Shown piece after piece: positions 45,933-59,200 of a stretch of 64,000 nucleotides of DNA. The translations under genes were made by a program, and so were the position numbers. Numbering within the stretch: the first letter of the stretch is position 1; each line of letters opens with the position of its first letter. Source of the DNA: Ceratobasidium sp. AG-K (taxonomy: Eukaryota; Basidiomycota; Agaricomycetes; Cantharellales; Ceratobasidiaceae). Location: NCBI GenBank assembly GCA_037039685.1, contig JAWNGF010000010.1, positions 868,001-932,000 of the forward strand, in the 5' to 3' direction. The notes under the pieces are model-generated. The model saw only the letters and a list, made by a program, of their open reading frames with translations, did no database searches and was not told the DNA's origin.

Positions 45933-47022
45933 ATGCCTGCCGCTTGCACCACTGCTGCCTCTACCGTCTCCCAGGTCCCCAACTACAAGAAAGCCAGGGC
46001 CTACGGAAAAGCCCTCAAGCTTGCTGGACCAGGCAAATTTGCCATCAACAACCGGGACACTGCTCCCTGGTCCCTCAACGAGGCCAAGGCACTTGATGAG
46101 GCCCTTGAGCCCAGCGTCCAGTTGGGGTACATTCCCCTACAAGAACGGGCAACCATCAAATGGGACAAACAGCATAGGTCCCTCATTACCCCTTGTCTTG
46201 GCTCCCTCCTCTGGGTCAGCCACCCCAACTCCAGGCCCTCCAACCCCACCAACATTGGGCGCAACAAATATTACCACTGCCATGGTTGGATTGGACTCAC
46301 CATCCATGATGTTGTCCTCAAGAGCGCGGACACCTGGAACTGCGACACTGTTTTCAAATGGGAAGGCAACAAGTGGTTCAATCATGAAGATGACCCTTGC
46401 CTGGCCCTTGACAAGGATGGATATTGAAACAAGGAAGGAATATGGTGGTGCCCATGTGCCACAGACTTTGAGTCTGGGTGGCCAACGGAATGTGAGTTTG
46501 AACAAATACCCGGCCCCACAAAGACTTACCCAAGAGACAATCCCCCCTTAAACACTATCAACTGGTCAAAAGGTGCCAACAGAAGTGGATTTGTCAACCT
46601 GGCAGGACAGCCAATGGAAGATGACAGGGAGGAAGCAGTTGAAGTTCCCCCGCACCACCAAACTCCGACGGCAGGTACAACCTCCCTGCCCCTCCTCACA
46701 TCACCAACAAAGAGGCCAAACAAGTTGAACAAGAATGGGAGGCTACTTGGGACAAGGCCCAAGCAAACATCAAGGCTCTCATTGCCGACGTTGGCAACGC
46801 CATTGCCAACATGGAACCGCAGCTGCCAGCCTACCAAATGCTGTGCAATGCCAACATCCTCGAGGCTTACTGCCTTGTCCAATGCGGTTCCTGGAGCATT
46901 GAGCAGCTCAACAAATGGCTTGACCACAGGCAAGAACAGTGGTCCCAACAGGAAACAGCAAAGCTTGAGCACCTACAAGAGCAGCACGCAGAGGAGCTCA
47001 ACCACCTCTACCAGGAGAAGTG

Positions 47023-47479
47023 TGTTGTGAGCTAGCTCTCTCCATTGGACTTGCCTGTCGTCTCGCCTGCCTGTGTTCCCTTTTGCTTTGTGTTTCCATT
47101 TCTGTTTGCCGCGTTGCCACCTTCTTGTGGTTATTTCTGTTACATTGTGTAATGCGGCTGTGCTTTGTATGAGTCATGTCTGTTCATACAGCATGACTCA
47201 CATGGACACTCCTGACTGGCTGTTATGTATGACTCATGTGGCTGCGTCTTGTATGACTCGGCCTCTTTCTGAATGTATATAGAGGAGCAACAAGCCTGGT
47301 AACCCCAGCTTGTTTTGTTGTGTCAAAACATCCCCTTTGAGTGACACTTAGAACCACCCCTACCCTTTAGAGCCTACAGACACTTAAGTGTGTTGCAGTT
47401 CAAGAGGTTACTTAGATCTTAGTGCCGTCCACTCTCCCTTGCGGCTTGTCTCATAGCCACTTAGAAGAAGCTTACAACA
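47023..47479 (+). repeat. 5' LTR of gypsy B1
   Basis: 457 bp, TGTTGTGAGC ... GCTTACAACA. Only 22 bp separate it from the gag ATG. Confidence 0.94.
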
Positions 47480-47501
47480 TTACAAAACAAGCTTAACAAT
47501 C

Positions 47502-49484
47502 ATGTCCATTCAGGAGGACACCGGATTGCGCCTCGCAACACCATTATCAATAAGGAGAGGACCAAGTAGGGCTTCAAGACCTACAAGCTCCCTCAACAAG
47601 CAGGATATTGCACAAGCACGGGCCAGAGGACCTGCAAGGCCTCGCCCACAAAGCCAAGCCTCTATGCCCAGAACATTCAATGCCAAGAACATTTCAGTCG
47701 TACAAGAAGAACCCACCATTGTTACTAGAGAACCAGGCGATATCACCGACAACCCTACACCAGTCACAATTCAAGTCCCTATCTCAAACGCAACTCCAGG
47801 CCCATCATGTCCACTATGGCCTATGGGATCCAGAAGACAGTTTTTTTCCCCTCAACCTGAAGCTCATGGGGGCGTATCCCTTGTTCCTATCAGACCTCCC
47901 CCCACGCCGCACATTTCCCACGCTCCCCAAGTACCCCAGATTGCAGGAACTATTACCAATGCCGGTCCGGTCCCAATAAACTCTCAGGCCATGACACCAG
48001 TTAACCCAGCACCGCCATATGTACCACAAGGGTTTTCCCAGCAACCATCAGCAACTGAAGGCCAAGAAATCCCTGGGATTCCCAGCTCAAGTTCTAGTTC
48101 CAGCAGCAGGATGGTGATTAGCAACCTTGACAACCTTGACAATCTTCACCTTGGAAGACACAATGCACTCTTAAGGATTATCAATGGAATGAGGATAACA
48201 ATCAATAGGTGACTCAACGGGCTAGAACAATCCACTCAAGTGTTGGCCAACAACCAACAAATCTTCAACAATTCTCTCAACAACCTACAAGGAACCTTGA
48301 CAGATATCCTTACCGCTGCACGAAATAGTGAACATAACAGCTTTCTGGTCGGGCAGGACGTAATCTGCCTAAGAAACGAAGTCACGAACACACAAGGACT
48401 GGTAAACAATGTACAGGAAGACCTTAACACCACAAGGCAGGCACAGTTAGCCTGGAATGAAGCAGTCACCCAAGGGCTAGAAGGACTAAGGGGAGACAGA
48501 AGAATTGCAATTGGACAAATTAACACCATGCAAGAGGCAATCAACAACATGCACAAACAGATGGATGAAGCATCCCTACATGCCGTATCACCTTCCCACC
48601 CTGAAGCAGAATCTACCAGGCTCAACAAATTGGAACAAAGACTACGTCAGCTTTCTGAAAACCCCAACAACAGAAGGGAAAACAGGCGTCCAAAAGTAAC
48701 CAGACCAGAAGCTTTTGAAGGAAAGAAAGGAGAGGGAGCAGAAATGTTCATCACTCAAATGGAGAGCTACTTTGTCAGGCTGGGCAACCAATACAGTTTG
48801 GGACAAGAACAAATTAGAGAAGCACTTGCCAATTTCAAATTGGATAACAGATCTGCTACACATTGGGCACAGGTGCTACTCTGATCCATGAACAATGGAG
48901 TACCTGATCCAAACCTAGCTTCATGGGAAACATTCAAGTTGCACTTCATGGAACAATTTAGCGACCCTAACAAGAAGGCTAAGGCAGAAGCCAATATCCA
49001 AAAAAGCAAACAGGTCAACTCAGTAGCAAACTATGCAACAGGATTCTGATTTCACATGGTGGATGTGAATTGGGGGGAAGAAGCCCTTATCAACCAATTC
49101 AAGGAAGGACTCAAGCTGGAGATCAAAACAGAATTGGCACAATTCAAACTTTCCCTCATCAACAAGGATGGACCTGAAAGACACCTTAACCTTAACCAAT
49201 GGATCACCCTTGCAATCTCCATTGACCAGAAATTGCAACAGATCAAGGCATTCACTGGGAAGAAAACACCCCAATCAACCACTAGTGGGCAAACCTCTAC
49301 AAAGCGGCTACCAGACAAAGTATACAAGGCAAGAATAGCATCAAACTGATGCCTAAAGTGCAGCCAAGAAGGTCACCGTTTGCTCAAATGTTCATCCAAG
49401 GAGTGGATAACAACCAAACCCAGCATAAAGGGAAGAGAGGCTACAATCACAGAGGATTCGGGAAAAGAAGGGGTCTCCCTCTAA
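47502..49484 (+). pseudogene. B1 gag, four TGA stops
   Basis: It starts MSIQEDTGLRLATPLS. A Ser/Pro-rich N-terminal part precedes a helical region (LEQSTQVLANNQQIFNNS) and the capsid-type region (RPEAFEGKKGEGAEMFITQM, WGEEALINQFKEGLKLEI). The knuckle is CLKCSQEGHRLLKC. TGA stops end at 48210, 48884, 49050 and 49349. At several of these the B2 copy or the family pattern shows Arg (for example SNRCLKC in B2). The gag frame ends TAA at 49482-49484, beyond the frameshift heptamer. Confidence 0.9.
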
Positions 49485-49501
49485 CTGTGTGTGGAGAGAC
49501 C
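49460..49501 (+). promoter_or_regulatory. Predicted -1 frameshift signal at B1 gag/pol junction
   Basis: GGGAAAA (49460-49466) lies in the gag frame as G-GGA-AAA. After a 5-nt spacer the stem GGTCTC/GAGACC (49472-49477 with 49496-49501) can form. Pol is the -1 frame. The same heptamer and stem are present in B2 at 62973-63014. Confidence 0.75.
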
Positions 49502-52500
49502 AAGGAACCAGTAATGGAAACAATGTACTTTAGAGCAACCGGCAAATCAACAATTGTTTACACCAACATTACTGGAATCACAGAACCTGTCGCCACCCTC
49601 ATCAACTCAGGAGCCTCAAAAAACTTTATTGACATCACATGGGCCCAAAGAAACAACGTTATACTAAAAGAACTGCCAACACCACAAAAGGTTATTGGAA
49701 TCCAAGGGAAGGAATTAACACACCAAATTTGGTTCAAGGCAGATTTAAAATTTAACCTTGAAGGAAAGGAATTCCGACAAAGTTTCTTTGCTATGCCTAC
49801 TGGAGAAACAGACATAATCTTAGGACTAGGATGGCTAGAAGAAGCCAACCCTGACATCAATTGGCAATCGAGAACAATCGCATGGCAATCGGACACCATT
49901 GTTGGAAGAACTGCCAAAATGGAAGACATACCAGAAGAATTCAACAACTTTGCAGAGGTCTTTGACAAAGAAAAATTCAAACGCGTTCCAGACCATTGAC
50001 CCTATGACTGCTCCACTGACCTAGTAGAAGGGGCAGAACTTCCCAAACCAGCTAGACCCATTCCTCTATCTCCTGCGGAATCTATTGCCCTCAGGAAATA
50101 CCTTGATGAAGAATTAGCGGCTGGTAAAATCCACCCAAGCAAGTCTCCAGTAGCCACAGCAACCTTCTTTGTCAAAAAAGGACAAGATCCCAAGAACCCA
50201 GACGGACCTAGGGAACCTAGATTGGTCCAACATTTTGGCCCTATGAACAAGATCACCAGAAATGATCAGTTTCCTATGCCACTGATGGAAGATCTTCTGG
50301 ACAAAATCAAGGATGCAAAGATCTTCTTGAAGATAGACTTACGCATGGGATTCAACAACATCAGGATAAAGGAGGGCGATGAATGGAAAACAGCTTTCCA
50401 AACCAAGGAAGGATTATTTGAGTACGTTGTCATGCCCTTTGGACTGAAGAATGCCCCAGCCACATTCCAATGGTACATGAACCATATCTTCCACGACCTT
50501 ATGGATATTTGTGTCATTGTATACATTGATGACATATTAATCTTCTCCAAAGATTGCAACCAACATATGGAAGATGTACAAAAGGTTCTCAAAATCCTCC
50601 TGGAAAACAACCTATTTGCAAAACTTCCCAAGTGCGAATTCTTTGTGAAGAAACTGGTGTATACAGGCATCAACATCAGCAAGGAAGGAATATCAATGCA
50701 GGAGGAGAAGGTCAAAGCTATCAAGGAATGGAAGGAGCCAAGAACAGTCAAACAGGTACAAGCATTCCTAGGATTTGCAAACTTCTACAGACAATTTGTT
50801 CCAAACTTCAGCGGATTAGCCAAACCCTTAACCATCCTGACAAGAAAGGACCAAAAGTGGAAATGGGATACAGAACAACAAGAAGCGTTTGACAACCTTA
50901 AAACAGAAATATGCAAGGAACCTACACTACAACACCCTAATCCGGAGAAACCCTTCATACTAGAAACCAATGCAAGCGGCGTGGCTATGGGAGCGATTCT
51001 CTCACAAAGACAGGACGACGGTTACCTGCACCCTATTGCGCTCCTGTCAAAATCGTTCAATCAAGCACAGATGAACTACGACGTGCACAACAAGGAACTG
51101 ATGGCAATTATAGAATCTCTCAAGCAGTGGCAACTACATTTGGAGGGAACAAGGGATCCAATCAACGTTTACACCAATCATCGCAACCTACAGTTCTGGA
51201 AGTCAGCTACTACCTTTAACCAAAGACACACTCAATGGCATCAGATTCTTGCCTCCTACAACTTCAAAATTGTTTATCGACCAGGAACCCTGTCTACAAA
51301 ACCAGACCTACTTTCAAGAAGAAGCGATCACAACGATATCCCGACAGCAGAACAAGTAATGATCAGGGAAGAACAGTCCAGAGGGTTTGCCAGCAAAATG
51401 AAGTTTGACATCATTGCGGACATCAAGGAAGCTCAAGCAGAAGACAAAAGCATTAACCAAATTATAGAACTCTGCAAGAAAAAGGGAGACCTTCCAAGAT
51501 CAGTGCAACAAGGAATTAGAAACTACACTTTTGAAGAGGACCTTCTCTGGGTCAACGGAAAAATCTATAATCCAGAAGACAAGGATACCGGGTTGAAAAT
51601 TATGAGGATACACCATTATTCTCTGATTGGGGGTCACCAGGGGCATGTGCGAACCTTGGAACTCATTTCAAGAAGATACTACTGGCTGGGACTCAAAAAC
51701 TCCATGAACAAATACATGGATTTGTGCAAGCAGTGTCAAAGAGCAAAGGGCACAAAAACTCAGATACCCCTCAAGGCCCTAGAGATTCCTGGGGGACCAT
51801 GGGAGGACATTGCATATGACTTCATTGTCAAACTACCAAAATCAAAAGGAAACAACAGCATATTGGTGGTTGTAGATCAATTTTCCCGTATGGCACACTT
51901 CATACCCTGTAAGGAAGCAACAACAGCGGATCAACTTGCCGAACTTTTCTTAAAGTACGTATAGAAATTACATGGTTTTCCCCAAAGCATGGTATTGGAC
52001 AGAGGAACAACATTTAACAGCAAATTCCTCAAGGCTCTATATGAGAAGATCAACATAGCTCCAAGCTTCAGCACAGCATCCCATCCCCAGACCAACGGAA
52101 TAACAGAACGGATAAACCAATGGATTGAAGCATGGTTACACACCTTTGTAAATTACTGACAGGACAATTGGGCCGAGCTTTTGCCCATTGCGGAATTCTG
52201 TTACAATAACCAGAGGCACAGAATCAACGGAAAGACCCCTTTCAAGATTGTAAACGGCAAAGAACCTCTCTGGAACGTCTTGAAAGAAGAAACGGCCGTA
52301 CCTGAGGCAAACACAAAAGCAAACGACTGGCAAAAGGTCTGGGACAAAGCAAAAGCAGCAATGGAATGGCACAGGGAAAAATCCGCAACCGAATATGCAC
52401 CCAAATACATGGAAGGGGAGGTGGTCTGGCTCTTTGGACAAAATGTAAAAACGGATTGTCCCAACAAAAAATTAGACAACAGGAAATATGGCCTGTTCAA

Positions 52501-52968
52501 GATCAAGAAAGTCATTTTGAGCCATGCTTGCGAGTTGGAACTCCCAAAATCTATGAAAATACACCCTGTACTCCACAGTGACCTACTAAGCCCTTACAAG
52601 CCGGACAATAATTTCCACAGAAACCAACCCCAACCTCCGCCAATCATAACAAAGGAAGGGGAGGAACAATATGAGGTGGAGAAAATTGTAGATTGGAAGG
52701 AAACAAAGGACAGATTATTCTACAGGGTCAGATGGAAGGGATATGATTCAAAAGAAGACACAGAACAACAGGCGGAAGACTTCGGACATCTCGGAAGGAT
52801 CATGGGGAAGTTTGAAAAGGATTTCCCTGAGGCACCTCTACCATCAAATTACAAATCACGCAGTATTAAAGGAAGAGCCCAACACAGCAACAACCCATCC
52901 TGCAAAACTTGCAACTACTCCAGAACAAACTCACAACTCTACTCTCTAAACCTTTTTTGCTTTCCACC
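49485..52968 (+). pseudogene. B1 pol, disrupted, with substituted catalytic Asp codons
   Basis: The frame opens upstream at about 49349. Protease motif reads LINSGASKNFI, with Asn in place of the catalytic Asp. RT is intact in motif (YIDDILIFS). RNase H reads ETNASGVAMGA, again Asn for Asp. Integrase has the zinc site (HHYSLIGGHQG..CKQC) and core D, D, E (VVVDQFSRM, VLDRGTTF, NGITERINQ). A chromodomain (EEQYEVEKIVDW..RWKGYDS) follows. Stops: TGA ending 49999, TAG at 51962-51964 (from Trp) and TGA near 52157. The pol frame stays open to 53404 across ORF3. Confidence 0.9.
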
Positions 52969-53658
52969 ATGCCTGCTGTTACCCGTGCCACCATCACCAA
53001 CAACCTTACCCGCGTCCTCAAAGGACCTGCCTTTGCCATGGCAAGGATCCTTGACTCCAGAGCAGCCCTCTATGTCTTCAAGAGGTCGCAACAGAGCTCC
53101 GGAAGAATGCACTTCAGGGCCTCAGACAACATCCTCCACTCAGACCTGGGGGAATTCCAGTGGGTTGGAAAGAAATGGCCGACATGCATGCAGCTTCTGT
53201 GGAAGGACATCTTTGTCTGCCAAGGGTGCGCCACATTCCAGGTCTCAGAGGTTGTCCTCCTCTCCACCCATATGCTTGGAGTGGTCAAATGGGGACAAGA
53301 AGGAGCGTACTCAAGCGAGTGGGTACCAGGGTATGACGGAAGGCAGCCAACGCTCCGTCCTAGATGGAACAATGCATGGGACACCAACTACGAGAGGGAC
53401 CTGAGCAACTGGAAGATGGAAAGGGGAAGGTACCAGAAAGAGAAGTTTGAATGGGCGCCAAACTGGTGGAAGTGGGAGGAGGCGGACGTGTTGGCATGGA
53501 AGGAGGCGGAACCTGACATGCGACAATGGGATGAGGAGTTTGTGGGGACCCAGAAGAGGGTCTTAGACTGGTCCAGGGCCAACTGGACAAAGGAGGAGAC
53601 ATGGGAAAAATGGGAGAAGTTCTTGGATGAACCAGGTAACACTGTGTTTAATCCCATC

Positions 53659-54103
53659 TGTCACGACCTTTTCTTCTTTCTCTCTTTGTTGTCCTGTTGC
53701 CTTGTGCTTGGTCTTGTTCTTCTTGCCCTGGTGCATATAGTCGCCTTTATGTAAGCCATGACCGCAGGACATACCTGCCTGGCTGGTTCCCTTGTCTCCT
53801 TGGTGTCCATGGACTTATCTTGTTTCCTTTGTCTTGCCTTTGCTTCTCTTGGACTCCTGTCTTTTCTTGTTCTGTTTCCCTTTGTCGCTTGCTTCCTATT
53901 GTACATAGCCACAGTAGTTAGTATATATACCAGCAACACAAGTCTTGTCTCCACAAGACTTGTTCTCTTGTTGTTTTCCCATCACTTGTCGCATGACTCA
54001 CTTAGGCCTTAGTTGCCGTTCATTTGACCTTTGCCGTCGTCCCAACCCCCATCCTCACTGCCTGTGGAGCCTTGGCCTCCAAGGTTTGGTTAGGGTTGTG
54101 ACA
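53659..54103 (+). repeat. 5' LTR of gypsy D1
   Basis: 445 bp. It contains a TATA-like run near 53920 (AGTATATATACC). Confidence 0.94.
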
Positions 54104-54613
54104 CTAGAACAAGTCTTGTTGCCTTCGTCACGGATACAGCCTTTGTTTCTGTCGGAACCAGGTTTATCATCACCAGGTTATCTCTGAGCATTGCACACCC
54201 TTCACCATTGATAGCTAATACCCCTATCTCTCCCCTGCATCATTTACACGTTGAGGCATATTGCAGCTTGCATCCATTAGCATGTTGACAACGTCCCCTA
54301 TCCTCTGATATCACTGAGCCGTTGCCACCTAATCAGGAAGCGCCGCTCATATATTCTATTGGAACAAGGACCTTGGACACTTTTGCCTTGAATCTACCAT
54401 TGACTAGGTTCCCCCTTCTATCTATCTCTACCCAGGGGATTTTTCATTTTTGATAATCAACACTACTAGCCATATTTGGTCACAGCGCACCAGGAAGCGC
54501 ACTTATTATAGCTCATGTCGGTTTACCCACAGGGGGAATTGGTTTCAGGACGCATCAGCAGAACTTTTGGCCTAGGACACTAAACATCCCAGATTCCAAG
54601 CGTAACCGGCATC
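54104..54613 (+). other. D1 leader
   Basis: 510 bp between LTR and gag, with no coding frame seen. Unlike the family A leader it contains ATGs. Confidence 0.6.
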
Positions 54614-56209
54614 ATGTCAGGTGAAACAGGGACCTCTCAATTGGATCCTACAGTTCAGGGAACCGAGCCGTATCAAGTATTGTTTGGTGTAGGGGCCCCA
54701 GCGGCTACATTGTTGCCAACCAACGCAAACCGCGATAATGCCTCCATGCGCACTGGGGATCTCCAAGCCCCAGAACCAGAAGCAAGTGGACAAGTGGAAA
54801 CCAGACCATCAGACCAATATATTGAGAGCCATCTAGAAAATGGTCAATGGTACAACACTTGCAGGACCACCAATGAGGATATTGCTGCTTTCCTACTTAG
54901 AATTGCACAACAAGTCAAAATCACTAGTAGACGTGTCAATAATATCCACCAATGGATACTCTACAATTCAGGGGATGGCGACCTAAATCTTCAAAACATT
55001 CAAGCCACTCAAGCCGACGTTCAAACCAATCAAGCGCTCCTCAATAATATGCAAAACAATATGGACATTCTGATTCACCAGGCCGGGGGACGCGCTTACC
55101 AGCCTGGTAAACAAGGAAGAGGGGGAAATCTCAATGCATTGCAACCTCAGGGCAGGGCCCCTCTTAATCAACAAGCACTAGGAAGGTCTATTGGGCGATT
55201 TACCCTCGGTCCAGCCACCACGGCTCCACCTGCCACTAGCACTACTCCTGCTGCCCCCCGGACTTCCAAGAAGAGTTTGGCCAGCAAACCCCCTGAGTAC
55301 AATGGCAAACACGGTCAGAAGGCTAGGGACTTTACCTTTGCCTGCAACCTCTACATCGGTACCTTGGACCTGCATTACAATACAGTGGATCAGCAGATCC
55401 TCTTCATCATTTCATACCTGAGGGGGGAAGCCAGGGAATGGATTTGTCCTTTCCTTGAGCAGGAAATGGCTGGTGTCCCTCAACCAATCCTTAACAACAT
55501 GACCCTCTTTGAAGAAGCCTTTGAAGAGGCCTTTGGCGAGGTAGAGCAAGCGGAAGTTTACCAGCAGAAATATTGAAATCTGAAACAAACCAAGTCGGTG
55601 GTTGATTATATTTCAAATTTCCGAACTTATTCCAGTGCTTTGGGCTACAACAAGACTACCCTCAAAGACGATTTTTATTCTGGCCTCAAGGATGAAATCC
55701 AAGATGTCATGTTGATTCAAAACATTGATCACCACGTTGTTACCCTCACACAATTGATGAATCATGCGTCTAGGATTGACGCAAACCTTATTGCACAAAA
55801 TTTTGAGAAAAAGGCCAAGGGCCCGGAGAAGGCAACACCAAGCAGAACCTTCAAAAAGGTGACCACGAGCGCAACAGCGCAGAAGACGGAATTTGAGGAG
55901 GGGGACAGGATTTACACCATGGGACCAAAAGGCGCAACCAGGAGACAAATTACAAAGATTGGCAAGAACAAGAAAGGGTTCAAGATTCCTACTATCAAAT
56001 GGGAAGACGGATCTGAAAGCGAACTTCCATTCCCCTACCTATGCTTAAACACTTGCACAGTGGCAGGAGTTGAGGTGGCAGTGTCCAGCAGTTTGGAGCT
56101 CACCTGTTACCGCTGTCAAAAGAAGGGTCATATTGCCAAAAATTGTGTCGTCAAAATAGCCCGTTTGGAGGAAGTTTCTGATGAGGAATTGGGAAAAGGC
56201 AGTGTCTGA
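54614..56209 (+). pseudogene. D1 gag, one TGA stop
   Basis: It starts MSGETGTSQLDPTVQG. The capsid-type region (SKPPEYNGKHGQKARDFTFA, YLRGEAREWI, VDYISNFRTYSSALGY, DDFYSGLKDEIQ) resembles family A. The knuckle CYRCQKKGHIAKNC is near the end. The only interruption is TGA at 55574-55576 (QQKY-stop-NLKQTK), in a context that fits a former CGA. Stop at 56207-56209. Confidence 0.92.
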
Positions 56210-56234
56210 AGGGAGCATCAGGCGCCCTGAAGAC
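56191..56234 (+). promoter_or_regulatory. Predicted -1 frameshift signal at D1 gag/pol junction
   Basis: GGGAAAA (56191-56197) is in the gag frame as G-GGA-AAA. After 6 nt a stem GTCT-GA-AGGG / CCCT-GA-AGAC can form (56204-56213 with 56225-56234), with a tandem G-A internal pair. The -1 frame is open into pol. Confidence 0.78.
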
Positions 56235-56253
56235 AGAATTAGATCATGTTGCT

Positions 56254-59200
56254 ATGGAGAATCAAAATCAGTCTGTAAACAAAATATATTTATGTTCCAC
56301 CAAATACACAGACCAACTCCGTGTGCCAATAACGATTGAAAGCCTGAAAAACCTTATCACAGTCGCTATGATTGACTCCGGTGCCTCCAGAAACTTCATT
56401 AATTCCAAATATATCGCTAAACATAAAATTCCTACAAAAAAGAAGAAAGTGGCGTGGCGGGTGCAGGTCATTGATGGACGGCCAATAGCAAATGGACTTA
56501 TCAAGTGGGAGGCTACCGTCCAAATTATTATGAACAATCATGTGGAGGAAATCACTTATGATGTAGTGCCTTCGGGACGACACACAGTAGCCTTAGGCAT
56601 ACCATGGTTGAAAAAGCATAATCCACAAATCAATTGGACAGGGGGAACACTAGAATTCAATTCACACTTCTGTGCGTCCAAATGTCTTTATGGAGAGTGC
56701 AGCACTTTAGAAGGGGGGGTAGTGGGAAAACTTCCCAACAAATATCTGGAGTTTCAGGACATTTTTGTTGCAAAAGAAGTTGATAAACTCCCACCACATT
56801 GACCCTATGACCTCAAAATTGAACTGGAACCTGGCGCTAAACCCAAGATTGGGGTGGTCTATTCGTTAACCAAAGAAGAAGACCAAATCCTGAAAGGATG
56901 GATTGACAAAAACTTGGAAAAGGGATTCATTGTTCCATCCACCTCTGAATGGGCATCACCAGTCATGTTTGTCCGTCACCATGATATTGACGGTGTTCCC
57001 CAACCACCAAGACTGTGCATGGACTACAGGTACTTAAACAGGTGGACAAAGAAAAACCATTACCCACTCCCAAGGACTGATGATCTGATCAAACAAGTTA
57101 AAGGAGCCAAGATCTTCACCAAATTGGATTTAAATTCTGGTTACAACCTGGTCAGGGTTGCTGAAGAAGACGTATACAAAACGGTGTTTAGAACAAAATA
57201 TGGTCTTTATGAAACCAAGGTCATGCTGTTTGGCCTGACAAATGCACCAGCAACCTTCCAGAACATGATGGACACAGAATTCAGGGACATCAAAGGAGTC
57301 TATGTGGAAATTTACATTGATGACATCTTGATCTTTTCCAAAAACCCAGAAGAACACCCCGCTCATGTCAAAGAAGTACTGCGTAGACTACAATGGATGG
57401 GCCTCTATTGCTCCCTCAAGAAATGTTTGTTCCTTGTGCCAAAAGTGGACTATTTAGGCTTGGTAATTTCGGGAGAAGCAGTTGAGATGCAGGAAGAAAA
57501 AGTTTCGGCAATCAAAAAATGGCCAGTTCCAAGGAATGTTACCAATGTTCAAACCTTTCTGGGATTTGCAAACTTCTACAGGCGGTTCATCAAGGGTCAT
57601 ACGCACATTGCCAGACCCCTCTATGACCTCACTATGAAAGGGAAACCTTGGGAATGGAATACAGAGACACAGGCTAGCTTTGAAAGAATGATCCAGGAAT
57701 TTCTACAAGCACCCATCCTGTTACAACCGGATCAAGAAAAAGGGTTCATCATTGAATGTGACGCATCAGACAAAGCCACGGGGCGGTCCTTAGTCAATAT
57801 GGAACAGATAGCAAACTGCATCCTGTTGCTTTCATGTCCAAGAGCCTATCACCAGCAGAGCGAAACTATGATATTTTTGATAAGGAACTCCTGACAATTA
57901 TCAAAGCTTTCAAGGAATGGCGTCATCTAATGGAAGGAACAGAAATTCCGGTTCTACTCATCACCGGTCATAAGAATCTAGAGTATTTCATGACTTCCAA
58001 AGTCCTCACCAAGCGTCAAAACAGATGGGCAGTCTTCTTGTCAGAATTCAATTTCCAGATCAAATATTGGGCTGGCGGACTCAATGGAAAAGCCGATGCA
58101 CTCAGTCGGCGGAGCAACCACAATCTAGAAGGGGGGGTAGTCCCTCAAAAACCCCTACTTGCACCTCATATCTTCATCAATTTGGCCAAAGAAACATCTA
58201 CTGGCATAGCATCAACAGCGGAGATTCACACTTCCATTCAAAATCAGCTGCCAAGTGACAAATACATCCAGTCCATTTGGGCGTTCCTCAGCAATCAACC
58301 CAAGAAAGCACCTGCCACAGTCCGGAAGGAATTTGAGGATTGGAAGATCCAAAATAACTTGCTATACAGGAAAGGTTGGGTCTATGTTCCTAGCAACAAC
58401 AAGCTCAAGCAACAAATCTTGGAACTCCATCATGACAACAAGGCAGCCAGTCACATGGGGCAAGCAAAGACTTTGGAATTGATCAAGTGGGAATACTGGT
58501 GGCCATCAATGAAGGTGTTTATCAACAAATACGTGTCATCCTGCGATTTGTGCCAATGAAGCAAACCAATCAACCAGCGCCCCCTAGGAGAATTGCAACC
58601 ACTAGAGCTCCCCTCTAAACCCTGGCAACACATTTTGGTTGATATGATTGTCAAACTACCCCTATCAAGAGGCCTAGACTCTATTCTGGTTATTGTCGAT
58701 ACACTCACAAAAATGGCACACTTCATTCCCTGTACCAAGAAGATCACATCCCCCAAGTTAGCAGAATTGTTCATGGAACACTGTTGGAAGCTGCATGGTA
58801 CCCCGGAAACAGTCGTGTCAGATCAAGGCCCCACCTTTGCATCAAGGTTCATGAGAGAACTCTATCAGGCCTTGAAGATTAGACCCAGACTCTCTACCAC
58901 TTATCACCCTGAGACGGATGGCCAGACGGAACAAATCAACCAAATGGTAGAGGCCTTTCTGCGGACCTACGTATCCTTTAGACAGCATGATTGGGCTTCT
59001 TTGCTTCCCTTTGCCGAATTTGCGTATAACAATTCCTTTCACTCTAGCATTGGCATGACCCCCTTCTTCGCCAACTTGGCTTGTCACCCCTCCATTGATG
59101 GCACACCATTAGCAGACGGTTCAGTTCCAGAAGCCTTGGCTCACGCCCAGCACATCCACGACAACCTGGAAGAAGCCAAAGCAAGCCTGACCCTGAGTAA

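Noticed and set aside
52972..53404. Pol-frame tail over B1 ORF3 as a real C-terminal extension of Pol
   Set aside because: It is Ser/Pro/Arg-rich and unlike the tails in C1 and D1, while the ORF3 frame has protein-like composition; dual use cannot be excluded.
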